Positions 12,501 to 27,500 of a stretch of 64,000 nucleotides of DNA are shown here, piece by piece. The notes below the pieces were generated by a model, which saw only the letters and a program-made list of their open reading frames with translations, was not told the DNA's origin and searched no databases. Source of the stretch: Solen grandis (taxonomy: Eukaryota; Mollusca; Bivalvia; Adapedonta; Solenidae); NCBI GenBank assembly GCA_021229015.1, contig CM037782.1, positions 41,407,226-41,471,225 of the forward strand, in the 5' to 3' direction. Position numbers and translations under genes: made by a program. Positions within the stretch are counted from its first letter, which is position 1; each line of letters starts with the position of its first letter.

Positions 12501-15500
12501 TCAGAATTGCAAATCAAATACACATTTATGGTTCGTTCCAGTGGATATTTAAAGTAATATCAGTTAAGAAATCATTCTGCATGTTTGCCTTTGTAGATTT
12601 GTGTTACTAACACAAGTCAAAATCCCTAACTGGCAAAAATCATGGGTTAATCCTGCATGTACACATGGCTGTCATGTTCTTGCCGAGCTTAGTCATATCA
12701 AACCAGTTATCTATCTTTTTTTATCCCTTTCTCCCTCCTCTCTTTTCATTATAATTAAACTAAAAAGTACTCAAATCATGCATATGTCTTCTTCTTTCCT
12801 TCATCTACACTTACTTTAGCTATAAATCATTAGAGGTGGGCCTCTCTTCTTAACTATCAAGGCACATGATAAAGCGCGTTATTTCCTAAAGCACCAATCT
12901 CTATTTTTAAGTCTCTGTTTCAACTAACACATACATTATTTTTATCAGTTGTATTTTCAGTTCACACTTCTAGCAGCTACATTTTATATTAAGATACTAA
13001 ATGCTTCTTTTATTTTGCAAAGTAAAGTAAAATCTCCAGAAGAGAATAAGTAGTGACAACTGGGATCAGTTGTGATCGTGTGTAGGCTATACATACCATA
13101 TAGTCCTGATAAGCCCTCCTCTCTTCAGCCCGGGCCTGTTCTTGGCTCTGCTGATAGTCCATCTGTGGGGGAGGGGCTTGGGAGGGGCGGGGTGGTGACC
13201 TCTTCCTGGCCTCCATACGCTGCTTCTCCAGCTGTCGCTGCTGAACACCATAGAATAAACAAGTCAGGTACAACAGAAAATAGACAAGCCATCAAATAAT
13301 TGTTACAAAACTTAAAAAGAAGCTTAAGTGCAGTTTTTACCTGATATTATTGTTTAAAGGAATAAATGTATACAGCAAAATATGTTCAATTCATGCTGAT
13401 CCATGGTTTCTAAATAACTTAATATTCCATGACAATGTTACTCAACAAATATATAAACACAGGACAAAAATACTAGATGTATGTTACTATAACTTCGTTT
13501 CATTTATACACAAAATAAAATAAAAAAAAACTATATTGTTATACCCAATCTGTTATCTTTAAATCAAAATATTGCTGCATGCATGAGACCATATCATATC
13601 AATTAACCATATCAATATATAAGACACTAATGTTTTAAATGTTTAACAATATTTAAATTATTCCTATCATCTATAAATACTTAGAATTTTTTTAACCAGT
13701 AGCAGAAAAATGCAGCTAAAAATACTAAAGAAAAACATCTCTTTTTCAAATTATTTGAAAATAAATATCATAAACATTACCATCATTAATTTACATAATT
13801 ATTCATTAGTTTGAATATTATTACCTTCAATAACAAATTTACCCTAGAAATATGAGTTAATATATCAAAGGAACTAACTTTGTTAGGAAGGAAAAAATAA
13901 AAAAGGGTCAAACAATGATATTAATATCATAGATTAACAAACACATTTCAGAGATTTTTTGAACGGCCCTTAACCAGAATTTAGATACAAAGGATGTGTG
14001 CAATTGAAGAACCAACCAATCATACACTACAGTGGTGCACAGGGGTGGAAGCTGAAATTAAACATCTGGTTAAGACTAACAGTAAATCAACCCTTTACCA
14101 CTCTGAAGTAAAACCATTTTAGAAAATAGAGAAACCAGATCTGACTTACAATGCTGTGAGCACTTTTGACTGAGTAAGAACCCCTTTAAACAATTAATAG
14201 TACAGTCCAAAATGAAGAAAGGACAAGTCCAATGAAGAAATTTAGCATGGTGATGGCCATTTATTTTTTCTACTGGGGGTTGGTGTGTCCCTTCAATTTT
14301 GGGGTACAAAGCAAATTTTGGGTGGTGAAAAAATAAATGAAAAAATAAACGCAAATTCTACTATTAAATATACTATTCTAGTCTTAAAAGGTTTACTGTG
14401 TAGTTTACTTATCATCAGGCATTGAATAGTAGCAAACAGTATGAATCCCAATTTGTCTGTGATTCACTCACAGGCTAAGGGGGCCATGGTCCAGTGGTAA
14501 CATACCCAACTGCAGATCCAAAGATTGTGGGTTTTCGAACCCCACTTGGGGCCTAAGGATTTTTCATGACCTTTTCAAGTGCAAAGTACTGATACAACCC
14601 AGGAACTGCCGAAAGGGATATGTTTAAGTTGTAATAACTTATTTCTCAATCAACATAAAGTAATTAAGTTTTAACTGAACTCACAGGCTAAATTGGTTTC
14701 TTACTGGTCACATGCCCATTGGTTACTTTCAAGTGGTAAAGAGTTAAGCAAATAATGAAATAATTGGACAAGCAATAATGCTAAAAGGCACTACTAAAGT
14801 AAATTAAAGTACAGCTTAAAGAAAAATTGCGTTTTGTATATTAATCATTAACTCTAATCTGGTGCTGAAATTGCATATCACTATTAAAGAATCACAATTT
14901 TCTAGACTATTATTATTTACTGGCAATTTGAGCTATATCTTAGTAGCCATGAAATGTAACAACACTGCAGAAACTTAGCTGGACTGCAATCATATTCACA
15001 AACTAGAGCCATCACTTATGGTTATTTAAGTTTAATTATTTTTTTTTATGTCCCACCAACAATATTTCAGTCATGTGGAGACTATGTGTCTACCTGGGAC
15101 AGATGTAGTGCTGCCACCCTGCAGTTATAATCCCGCTGTAGATATGTGGCATGAATTACCACACCCTGACACATTATCCTGACACTGGGCCAACCAGTCC
15201 TGGAACTACCCTTATATGCAGAGCGCCAAGAGCAAGGAATCAAACCCACAACCTCCCATTCCCGAGGCGAACGCTCTAAGCACTGGGCCACTGGGGACGG
15301 TACAGAAAAATTGGCGATGTTTAAATGGCCCTTGTCTTTAACTATGGTATCAAACTATTACACACCATCCTGAAACTACCCTTATATGCTGAGCACCATG
15401 TAAGCGACCATTACCAGTACCATTTTAAACAACTTTGGTATGTCACAGTCAGAGACTGAACTGACGACCTCCTGCTTAAAATAAAGATGCTCCAACCACT

Positions 15501-18500
15501 TGGCCAAAACTGTGGTTTATATCCCCACACACCTAAACTGCCCTGACTCTACAATATGAAAGAAAAAACAAGAGGGCCAAGATGGCCCTGATTATGCTCA
15601 CCTGAGAAATCTGCACAAGTTACTATATCATAGCATAGTTCTACTAAATACATAACCCTTGCAGAAATACAGCAAGATCATTTCAATTCCACAAACCAAC
15701 CTGTGGCCAAAATTTAAGGTCAAACTTGTCTAAGAATCATGGCCATAAACATTGTCAAAAAATTTTTGCTGAAGAAATGAAAATGCTAGACAAAGTAAAA
15801 TCTGGCATTTTTCATAATAATAAAGGTCATAACTTCTGACATAATTGGCTGATATCAGCCAAAGTCGAACTTGGCTGAAAGATTAAATATAATTGCTTAA
15901 GAAATGAAGATGTCAGAGTGCAAAAAAAAAGTTAAATCTTAAAAGGGCCATAACTCCTGGTGTTACTGGCCAAAGTTAGCCATAATCAAAATTGGCCTAG
16001 ATTATATGGCTATAAACATTGTTACGTTCTGATTTCTCTTGACTTACTGGCTAATATTAGCCATAACCAAACATGACCTAGCGATTTATGATATAAATAA
16101 ATATTTCATAGTTTAATGATGATTGCTTGGGAAATGAAGATGCTTGAGTTAAAAAAAAAGTGAAATCTAATTGGCCAATATCAGCATAATCAAACTTGGC
16201 CAAATGCTAATAGCAATAACCACTGTCATAAAGTTTGAAGATGATAGCTTAAGAAATAAAAATGCTAGAGTGCAAACAAACTCATTGTGGACGACCGACA
16301 GGAACCGGACATTTATCACCCTGAATACACGATCTCAGGTGAGGTAAAAAAAGATGTTGATTTAGGTAATTGACATCATTTACTGTCCAAAAATTTGACC
16401 ATACAATATATATATAAGATATATATAAAGATGATGGTGGTCAGTATTTCATAATTATGCTGATAAAATTTTATGACTACTTAGTTGAAACAGTATAAAA
16501 CTTGTTACAGCAAACAGCCACATGGGCCAGCACAAGTCTGCAACTTCAGTTCAATATACCCTGGCAATACTGAGTTCTCTGTTACAATATACACATGTAT
16601 ATAGGTCTAACATTTCATGCATCACATGGTTTCTTAACAGTCTTAACAGTCATACCAATATTTGGAGGAGTAAAAATCAATAAGTATTGATCTATCAGAT
16701 GACTTGATCACACTGAATTAAGTGACCAATCAAACGGGTACGATCAATGTAACAACTCTGACATCCTAGGGTATAATCAAGATGGCTTACATGCCATTTA
16801 TAAATCTTGATCTTCAAGGTGTTGTAGATACGACAAACTATCTAGATTTATAACATGTCGTCTGAGGCTCAATTTCAAATTTGAATCAAGATATCCTCTC
16901 ATGAAACCAGACAAGGGATGTACACAGTACTAGAACATTATTCAGTTTAATTTTTAAATTTTAAGTTGACTGGGAAACAAGTTCTTACAACCTATACTTA
17001 TCCCTCTCAACAGTTCCTGGGTTGGACCAGTACTTTGCCCCTATAGATAGATGGAACATTATTCCATTTTTTGGCTTCAGACAGAATAGATTTTTTATCC
17101 CCTGAATGCTGAAATAAAATATTAAAATTCTAATTCCCATATCCTTGGGAAATTCACTATTTTAAATAATCAATATTCCTTTAACTATTCTCCTGCAGTA
17201 TTCCTACAAATTGATCTGTGTAAAGATAGATCAGCTTGCAAAGTTTCAGTTTCTGATTCAGTTTTACATCCCACTAACTGCATTTCAGTAAATCATGAGA
17301 CAGATACAGTGCCTCACTGTGATATTACACTGTGTTCCACATTTTTGTTACATCTTGTAATCTGTGATTCAAATAAAGATATGTTCTGTTCTGTTCTGAC
17401 AAGTGTCATGAAACCACATCTAACCTCTCAAGCAGTCCAGAAGCTTAATCTTATATGCTGAATGCAAAGCAAGGAAGATATACCAGAACCATAATTCACA
17501 AATTTTAAATGCTGAGGCCTGGTATTGAACCCAGAGCCTGAGTTATAGGTCAGATGTTCTAATCCCTTGTCTTCCAGACCTGCTCAGTGTACTCTCACAA
17601 TTTAAGTCAATATTTATGACGATAATATCAACCCGATCACCATAAATGTTACATACATTGATTAGATATGTTTTTATATATATATATCAAGAGTTAACTC
17701 ATGGTTAAATGTCACATTTAGGGTTAATTTTCAGGAGGAAAATACAATTGTCATTTTTGAAATAAACTTGTGTGAAGCATTTTGATATATCCTGCTGAGT
17801 AAGGCACCTGGAATTCGCAGTAATTGTTTCTATGGCTAAAAGAATGGTCAAAGTAGAACTAAAAAGCAAGCTATGTGATGCTACCAGTGGAGATTTTTGT
17901 ATGCTCTATAAATGGTAAGCACTGGGCATGTTTATTATGTGAATGACATTACTATTTCTTCAGAAATAACCATACAGAAAACAAGTCTTAAGATATTATA
18001 AAGGCTGTTTATAATGTATCAATTTATTATGGTACTAAACTTAAATGTCAAATGTAAACAGAGTAATTAATTAAGGCATTGAAATGATAAACAGCAAAGT
18101 TCATCTACTTCTTAATATAACAGCTGAAAATAATGAGAAAATAAAATATTAGAATGATGTTACTGTGTTAATGAACTGAAATGGGAAAGAAAAGGTGTTC
18201 TTGTTACAATGTAGATGATCAGTTTTAGTAATGGGTCCACAGGTCGTGAAGTAGCTCAGCAATGTACAAGTTTGGCTTTTTAGTTTCATCCTAGCATGTC
18301 TATACATAAATTCAAAAGTCACAAATTTTATTACATGTCTAGTACATTAACTGAACAAAACATGAAGCATTTTATACAGTATACTAAAAAAACTGCGGTA
18401 GCAAATTAAAAGTAAGAGACATTTTTGTTGCTTTGAAATTATATCTATAAACATTGTTGCACAGTCATTTTGAGAAAAAAGCAAATTAAAATAACTGAAA

Positions 18501-21500
18501 GTAATTCTGAAAGTACAATTGTGTCATTTATGATTTTTCACTGCTATTTTAGTATCAATATTTACCATTTTTTCTGTACACAGAAAAATATTGTTAAATT
18601 TGTAACCGAAAAATAAAACATTAAATCTTATTGGCTTTGATTTCAGCATGCACTGAATAATATCAACCCTAATTATGGTTTTGCTGACTTAAGTATTTAT
18701 TTTTGGTCAATGAAAGCCTTATACTGTTAAAGTAAATGATTTTATTGTTCACTCTATCAAAAGTCAGTAGAGGTAAATCAGCAAATGATATTTACATACA
18801 GAGATGAATTTATGCTCTGTTATACATGTATACTGAATTCAAAATCTCCCTATTTTTATTCCTTCACCTGAATTAAAAAAAAATCTGAACAGCACATTAT
18901 CTCAACATTAACATTCTGTGTAAATAGTCAAATAACTCTTTCCCCCACATTTACAGATATTACATTGGTTCATGATTAAAATTCACACAACATTAAAACA
19001 AATGAAGGAAACAAACAAAAGAGCCAAAACTGCAGCTTGCTTGCAGCTGATATGTAACTAAAATTTTCACACATGAGGCTGGCTGTGGCTGTTTCTATGG
19101 ATACCAGTACCTTTTTCTGCAAATCATTATACTCTCTCTGTCTAGTTAGGTTTAAATTGTGTTTCTCTTTCTCGTACGACCCAATTCCAGGCAGACCCTC
19201 TTCGGGTGTGCCTACTCTATAGTACCGAGATTGAGGCTGGGGCTGCCAAATAAAGATGGAGAAGACAAAACATGAAGAAAACAAATCTCAATTTATGACA
19301 GAACTACACTTAACTGAGAACAAACTAAATTATTTCATTGAAATCTGAAAAAGAAAACAACAATAAATATAAACACTAGGCAAAATACTTTTGATTTTTA
19401 TCCAGACATAATTCAGGGAATAAGGAAATGAGAATGACGTCCGTGTCTTTCTCATTCTCTCCGAACCTCTACTTTCAGGTTCCATAATAAACAAAAATAA
19501 GTCATGTCTTTGTTAACAAGAGTGTCCTTTGGAACAATTGTGTCGCCTGCTGAAGTGTGATGAAAAAAGTGTGACAAAAAAAGTGACAGACAGACGGACA
19601 TAAAGACAACAAAGAAGTGATCCCTATATTGTTACCTCTGCTTATAGAGCAGGTGACACAAAAAAGGGATGGATAAAAATCAAGAAGCCTACATTTATAA
19701 TTACTTTTGGATTAAACATGCATTCATACAAACAAATTATTATGTAAACACACATAACATGCACATTATGAAGATACTGATATTTACATCATAATCCTTC
19801 TATTCAACAACATATCCTGTTAAACTATTCACAAATCATGTTTCAGTCTTGACATTTGACCCTATTGTCACATATTTTCTCATCTTATGTTACTGATGAT
19901 TCTATATATAAAGCCTCTCTAATTAAAAATAAATTAGATGTTGAGGAAAATGTATGGGCTTCCATACCATATGTTTCGCAAATTCTGATTTCAATTTGGA
20001 GCACAGAATAAGAAGCGAAAAACGTATCAAACTGCATAGTTACATTTTGTTTTTTATTAGGAAATATGTGTATGATTTTACAACATTGCATGAGATTTCA
20101 TGGGACAATAGGGCCTAAAACACACTGGCATGCACTTTCTAGTTCAACAATCAAGATGAATTTCTCTAATATAAACCATTGCCCAATTCTATGGGTCATT
20201 TTACCAGGGGTTTGGTAATACTTGGTATAATTCACTGATTTTTATTGACCAATCAGTGACTGATGAAAAATCTCATGTGTATGTTTATAACCCATTAAAC
20301 AATGTGTGGAATTTTACACCAGCTTGAAGATTAAGTATTTGGGGAGCAATCGCTGATTTATGTAGGTTTATGTCTAATTCCGAAGTGAATTGATCTATCT
20401 GGAAAAGGTGCAGTATAGATATTACATGTAACATTCAGAATTACTGTAAGTAATGGAAGATGTCATATATAACAAAAAAAATGAAAATGAATGGACCATA
20501 CCCAAACAGACTTAAAAAAAATTGTTAATAACAGATTGTATCTCTAGCCCAAACATGAGTTATGTAAGTGTCACCCATCAGCGCTGGTTAAACAGTCATT
20601 AACTGAGATATGTATATCAGGCACTTTACCTGTACCAGGGCCTTACGAAGCAACATTGGCTATTAAATATAGATATCAAACGACCATCAGTCTATGACAA
20701 ACCAAACCAAAGAAAAATAATCTCTCTACAATATCCTAAAATATGTAAATTATTATTATTTTATCAAACAATTCTCAACATCTCATACCAGAAATATCAA
20801 ACCTACACATAAGCCTGGCAATAAGCCCAGGTTTACAACTCATCATTATCATGTGATACTCATTACCAAAGCAAACATAAACATTACCACAGACTAAGTA
20901 CATTTTAGCAAATACCCAATTGTAAACTAAATCCACTTCAACAACCTTTTTATGTATGCTTTGTTTAACATTAGATCCCATTTTCATCTGATATGATTTA
21001 GATTTTGCATATATTTACCTTATCTAAATGCAATTTCAAGTTTTTATTATCTTTGTATTACATAACCAAATATTTGCAGATTACAGAATTCAAATTCTTG
21101 TCATTATCCCATTGTGGTAAATGAACGAGATTAGTCCATAATGTTTGGACACATCGATCTTAATCAAACCTGGTAAACATCATTTTCATACATACATATA
21201 TCCAGAAATGGTAATTTTTATTTCTCTTGACTATACTACTCCCTAACATTTAGATCATTCTTTTATAGTCAAGAAAAGGTGCAAGTTAATATTTTCAACT
21301 AATATTACAAATTCTGCTGATATTTAATAAATTCAAACAGCTGATGAGGTTTTTTTTATTAACCTCTCAGACATCTGTAAACAGTCTATATAATGATTTT
21401 TGGAATATTTAGCCAAACAATCAAAATAATTAAATACTCTGATTAGCCTTCAAAGACCAGTGCAAACTGCCGAAAGTCTATCACTAATGGCCACCCAAAT

Positions 21501-24500
21501 CCAGTGCCCAGAACACCACCAAAATTAAGTGCAACCAACTGACCAGTATGTGAACATATCTAGATCAATCAGTCACCTGACTGTCTGCAGAATGAAGCAC
21601 TTCATTGTATTTATTATGATATCTATCAGTCATTCTGCGTATTTCCTCCTCATAGTCCCCCGGTTGCTGGGGTCCCTTGGACACAGGGGCGTGGAATTGA
21701 TGAAACGGATCAGGGACATGTGGTGCAATCTTCAACGGGCAAATAATTAAGTTCATAAAGATCATGAGTTTAAGTAAACACTTTAATTTTCACCTCCTTA
21801 AACACCTATACTCAAATAAAAATTCAAAAACTATTTGCATCATAAGTATTAAACTTGATCTTGAGTGGTTCTACATGTCATAATGTAAGATACCAAATTA
21901 CTAAGGTTTTCCTAAGTAGATAAAGAAAGAGGAAAAAATACTGCGGTTGAAATCGAAATAACCTAGGAATTTCGACCATTATGGATTTCCAATTACTTAC
22001 TGGGTATAGAATAATTTGACTGATAGCAGAACACAATTAAGAACAGGAAAAATCCATTTAAAAGAGCTGTCAGAAAGATGAGGAGCACTTCAAACATTCC
22101 CTTTAGTCACACCAACTTCTCCATTACTGGAGACTGTTTTCACCAGGCAATTCTGTTTTTCTCTGTCCAGCACAGACCCTTTTATCCAGATGTTAATAGA
22201 AAACAGGCCTTAATATCATATTTTGGGGGAAAATATGGCTATTTCCTTTCCATTAGGGAAAGAAAATTCCTGGAGTAACCATTGGGAAAACTTCACAAAG
22301 TTGAAGAAATTTTCAGAGGGGAAACATCTATGGACAGCCCCTGATAAAGAGGGGAAAAAGAAGTCTTGCAGCATTTAATATAGAGCTATACAAGACTTTT
22401 TTTAGTAACCATCTATGCTCACAAACCATACCTTGGCAAATATCAGCCAGCTATCGAAAAATGTTGTAATAGATAACAAGCAAGATCACTTTTACAGCAT
22501 GGTACTGCACTATGTCATGCAAATTGGGACATCTTAGGCCCCATTTTACTAAAACTATGTACCAGGGTTAAATTCCACCAACAATTCTTTATATAGCGCT
22601 AAGTAATACTTAAATACTTAACCCTTTCCCTCATAGAGGACACCATGAAAAGACCTATGCGAACAGCATAAAACCAGATCAGCCTGCGAGTAACTCGCAG
22701 GCTGATCAGGTTTTATGCTGTTCGCTGCTCCTCAGTGGTCTGGAAATGAGGATTTTGTAATTAAATTTGGTAAGGTTTAACTGTGGTTTTCTGCAGATCA
22801 GGCTTTATGTGGTACCTATTGAGGGCTTCTTGTTTTTCTAATAAAAATAGCAAAATGTCTCATTTCTTTTTTTTTTTTTTAAAAATGTTAATATTTAAGG
22901 TAATAATTCATTTCAACTTAGTTGTGTACTTGAATATTTCATTAAATAGTAAAAGTGGAATGTGTATCTACCTAATTTAAGAGTTTAAGTATTACTTAGC
23001 TCTAAGTATTGTTGATGGAATTCAAGCCAGGTATATATAAAATTACAGTTGTAAAATAGTACAGGACTATTGTAAATTCTTGTGACATTTTCTAACCAAA
23101 CATGATGAGTCTGAATGATATCATGAAATAGGTTACCTTTCATAATGTTTTATTGTGCAAATAAGAAATAATCGTAGACACTATGTAGATAACTGTTGAT
23201 ACTTATAACGACTAAGGTCAATTTTGTTCACATGAAGTTAAGTAAAACGTATAATTCTATACATACTACTTACAGATCATAAATTCCCTTCATATATAAA
23301 TGTACGATATGAAACTTAAGAAAACTAGATTATAGAAAACCATAGTTACACTTTCAAAAAAATTAAACTAATTCTTAAACCCAAACTCCATGAAAAATGT
23401 GTAAATGACCTTTGCAAAAAAATATCTTTAATTTACAAATTGATTGTTGTTTTTATTCAACAGATGTGAAAATTGAGTATAACAGAATGTTTAGTATCTA
23501 TAAGGCCATTATTTTATTTTTTTTTTCAGTATATTAGGTTGAAATGCCAAAGCAGGTTTCCATGGAGAATAAGGTCCAGAAATCAAAGTACCGATGGTAT
23601 TGAGCAATGATATTACCTTCTCCTGCTGCATCATCCACTCCTTGTGGCGCTCGTCTCGCAACTGCCTCTGTTTGTCCTCATAACCATCACTGTGCAGCGG
23701 CAAACTCTGGAACAACAAAAATGAAAAGAAATGCACATGGTTCTAAATAATGATAAATGGCCCTGTGTTCTCAAAAAAAGAAATTATTTTCATACTCAAA
23801 CTCAAGTTATCCCCATAGTTTCAAAAAGAATTTGAGAATGATACTCAAATTTGAGCCTGAAATCGTACTTAGGAATTTTCAAAAGTATGGGGCCAGGCCC
23901 AGTGTTCTTAAAAAATACTTGAACAGAATCTCAGGCTTATAATCACATATCTGCTTAACTTTGAGCTTAAGTTAGAGCATGATATTTGAGCAGTTTTCTT
24001 TAAAAAAAATCGAAATAAAAAAACATGCTCAAGCCCAAGTTTGATTGTGATTAAGTGTTCTCAAGCTCAGTACAAAATTTGACTTAGGTAAGAATGAGCT
24101 TAAAAGATGTTTAAAGAACACAACTTATCAATCAAACTTAGTTGAGCATGATGATCATGTTTACTTCTCAGCTTGAGATTGGGTACGATATTCAATATCC
24201 TTGAGAACATAGGGCCTAGAATTGGACTGAAGGCTTTGTCAAATAATGAAGCACACACATGGACGAAACTTTCCAATTTCTCTTACCAATCATTTTGGTA
24301 AAAATTAGGTTAACTACTCCCAAACAGTATCATACAGAAACTCTTAGAAGGTTGCTCAAATGTTTCAATGAGTTTCAATGTACTTTTCATTGGATTTGTT
24401 TGCAAATATAAGTTTTGAGGCAGACAAGGTGCCTCGTGGAGTAACATGGTAAACAAATATGGCCGACAAGGTTTTGGATTCTCATATTATGGATGGATAT

Positions 24501-27500
24501 TACTGAATTGCTCATTAAAAGGGGTGAACCAAGATGTTTTGTTTGTCATTTATGTTTGGAATTATAAAAATAGTGTCCATATGCCAGTTAAATGCATATT
24601 ATCTGCTTAATCTTGCAGAATGACATTTGTTTTAAATGGAAAATAAATACTCTTAACGTTAGACGCCATCTTGAAAACGCTTTTTTCGCAAGAAGAGAAA
24701 ACTGTTACATAGAGCAACAAGATATACCGCAACACTCTGTCAGAACAACTTGCCCCAGGTCTAAATTTCATAACATCATATTCCATTTTTCTGAGAACTA
24801 TGGAGGATCCATTTAATGACATGGCTACTCCAGCCTTTTCCCTATCACTATAAAATTAAGACTGTCTATCTGACACTTGCATTGTAAGTATTCAGCAAAC
24901 ATCTTTCTATGGAACCTTTTCAAAGTTTTCAGATAAATAGCTACACTGGGTCATAGTAGTCTTTCCCTTTCCCCAAATTCAGTCATTTAGAGACTATGTC
25001 TACCTGAGTCCAGATATAGTGCTGCCACACTGCAGTATCACGCCATTAGACATGTGGCATGATATCGCACTCAGTCACATTATCTTGACATTGGGCCAAC
25101 CAGTCTTGGAACTACCAAATTATGCTGAGCACCAAGGAAAATAGTTATACCAGTACCATTTTTTTGTTGGGCCAGAGATCAAACCCATATCTCCAGATAC
25201 TTAGGAAACACTCAACTACATGACCACCTGGACCAATCTTGTATGCTTTGGTTGGGCCTTTTTAACCTTTCCAAAATTGTCTGAATACATTCAACAGACT
25301 TTTGATACTGCTTGAACTAATGTGATAAACAACATACAGTGCTTTTTTTAATCCGTGTTGCAAACACAGAATAGTGAATAATACGGAGTGAAAAATAACG
25401 GTTACGTCTCACTACATGTGACCCCAGGTTATGAGTTCATACATAATGAAGTTGTGGTTTACACAGTACCTGGTAGAAGTACAATTCTCATTTATAATAT
25501 ACATTGGACAGAGTAAAAACATTTAATCTATAGCAATATGAATAACATATTCATATCCTACAGTTGACTATTCCTGTACTTACTGAAACTATTGCAAAAG
25601 CTTTATTATCAATGAACCCCAATAATTTAGGATTCTACATTTGTATTTCACCAGATTACACTCTAGCCTCCAAAGGATAGATCAAACCTTAGTAATTAAT
25701 GAAATATTAATGCCTTCCCAATGGACAAATGTAATTAACAAGCATTGAAACTCTGGATGAAAACTTATTTTTCAGAAACACTGTTTTTGCTCAATGCCAA
25801 CTAGAACTATATTCCACAGGCTACCAATGGACTCCCTTGAGAGTCAAAATACATGTATCACAGAGATACTGCAATAAGTGTTTCTATCAAAACACATACC
25901 AATTTGTCAGTGATTGAGAGTTGTTCTAAATTCTGTATAGACTGCAAAACATGAAACAACCATAGCATCTCAGATTTTCATGAATCTAGTTTTTCCATGC
26001 ATCTTGTGGGAAAACATGCTATTTAGGTCCCATTACAATATAGCATTAAGATATCAAGCCTTTTGCAAATCTTAATTGTTTCATTAAAACATTTTTTGTA
26101 GGCCAAGCCGAAGTTGATATTCATTTAAGTTTGATGGTTCAATATCACACTGTCAAATACACTTGCCATATGGGCATGACCATCATAATGCATGATGACA
26201 TGTCCCTGTGGAAACCAATGAAGAGCCCCACTTGACCCCATCCCCACCCCCTCTGTCAGATGGGTGATAAACATTTAGTGGTACACAATATTGACATTAC
26301 CTGTCCAACTGTTTGTTAGTCACACTCTTAACAAAGGTCAGGATTGCTATTGGACACATCAAAAACAATTTTTCATTAACTTATTACTAAGCTTAAACAA
26401 GAGGGCCAAGATGGCCCTGTGTCGCTCACCTGAGTAAGATGGCAGTGTTAGGCATAATGACAAAAAATCTGGCATCTAAAAGTGTTTTTCTAACATTTGA
26501 CTAAGTGACCTACATATTGATCCTACCTGAATTTGCACTCAACTGGGAATTCATGCAGTCATCATTCATATTAAGTTTAATGAAGACCGGGACAAAAATG
26601 TAGGCCTCTAGAGTGTTCACAAGGTTTTTCTTAGATTTGACCTGGTGACCTAGTATTTGATCTCATGTGACTCATTTTCAAACTCATCCAATATATCATG
26701 TAGACAAACATCCTGACCAAAATTTATGAAGATTAGGCCAAAACTGTGGCCTGTACAGTGTTCAAAAGGTTTTTCTAAGATTTGACCTGGTGACCTAGTT
26801 TTTGACCCCACATGACCCAATTTCGAACTCATCCGAGATATCATGTAGACAAACATCCTGACCAAATTTTATGAAGATTGGGCCAAAACTATGGCCTGTA
26901 GAGTGTTCACAAGCTTTTTCTAAGATTTGACCTGGTGACCTAGTTTTTGACCCCACATGACCCAATTTCAAACTCATCCGAGATATCATGTAGACAAACA
27001 TCCTGACCAAGTTTCATGAAGATTGGGCCAAAACTGTGGCCTCTAGAGTGTTCACAAGCTTTTTCTAAGATTTGACCTGGTGACCTAGTTTTTGACCCCA
27101 CATGACCCAATTTCGAACTCATCCGAGATATCATGTAGACAAACATCCTGACCAAGTTTCATGAAGATTGGGCCAAAATTGTGGCCTGTAGAGTGTTCAC
27201 AAGGTTTTTCTAAGATTTGACCTGGTGACCTAGTTTTTGACCCCACATGACCCAATTTCGAACTCATCCGAGATATCATGTAGACAAACATCCTGATTAA
27301 GTTTCATGAAGATTGGGCCAAATTTGTGGCCTCTAGAGTGTTCACAAGGTTTTTCTAAGATTTGACCTAGTGACCTAGTTTTTGACCCCACATGACCCAA
27401 TTTCGAACTCATCCGAGATATCATGTAGACAAACATCCTGACCAAGTTTCATGAAGATTGGGCCAAAACTGTGGCCTCTAGAGTGTTCACAAGCAATTGT

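Larger units (their letters stand above)
13241..19110 (-). other. Longest CSPP1-like intron (5.9 kb)
   Basis: No exon recognised. It holds two SINE families, a tandem-repeat element, a LINE tail and a dispersed repeat, annotated separately; 17.6-19.1 kb is AT-rich sequence in which I see nothing else. Confidence 0.45.

Noticed and set aside
14479..14553. Functional tRNA gene
   Set aside because: A and B boxes are present, but the acceptor and anticodon stems do not pair properly, and the unit is bounded by a 13-bp target duplication well beyond the tRNA part: a SINE.
24607..24822. Minus ORF MSLNGSSIVLRKMEYDVMKF as a possible CSPP1-like exon or gene
   Set aside because: No splice sites in keeping with the neighbouring phase-0 exons, no charged helical module, and an equally long ORF on the opposite strand.
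26650..27445. Five near-identical 68-71 residue ORFs on minus
   Set aside because: They overlap one another and recur every 145 bp within a tandem array; the frame shifts each unit.
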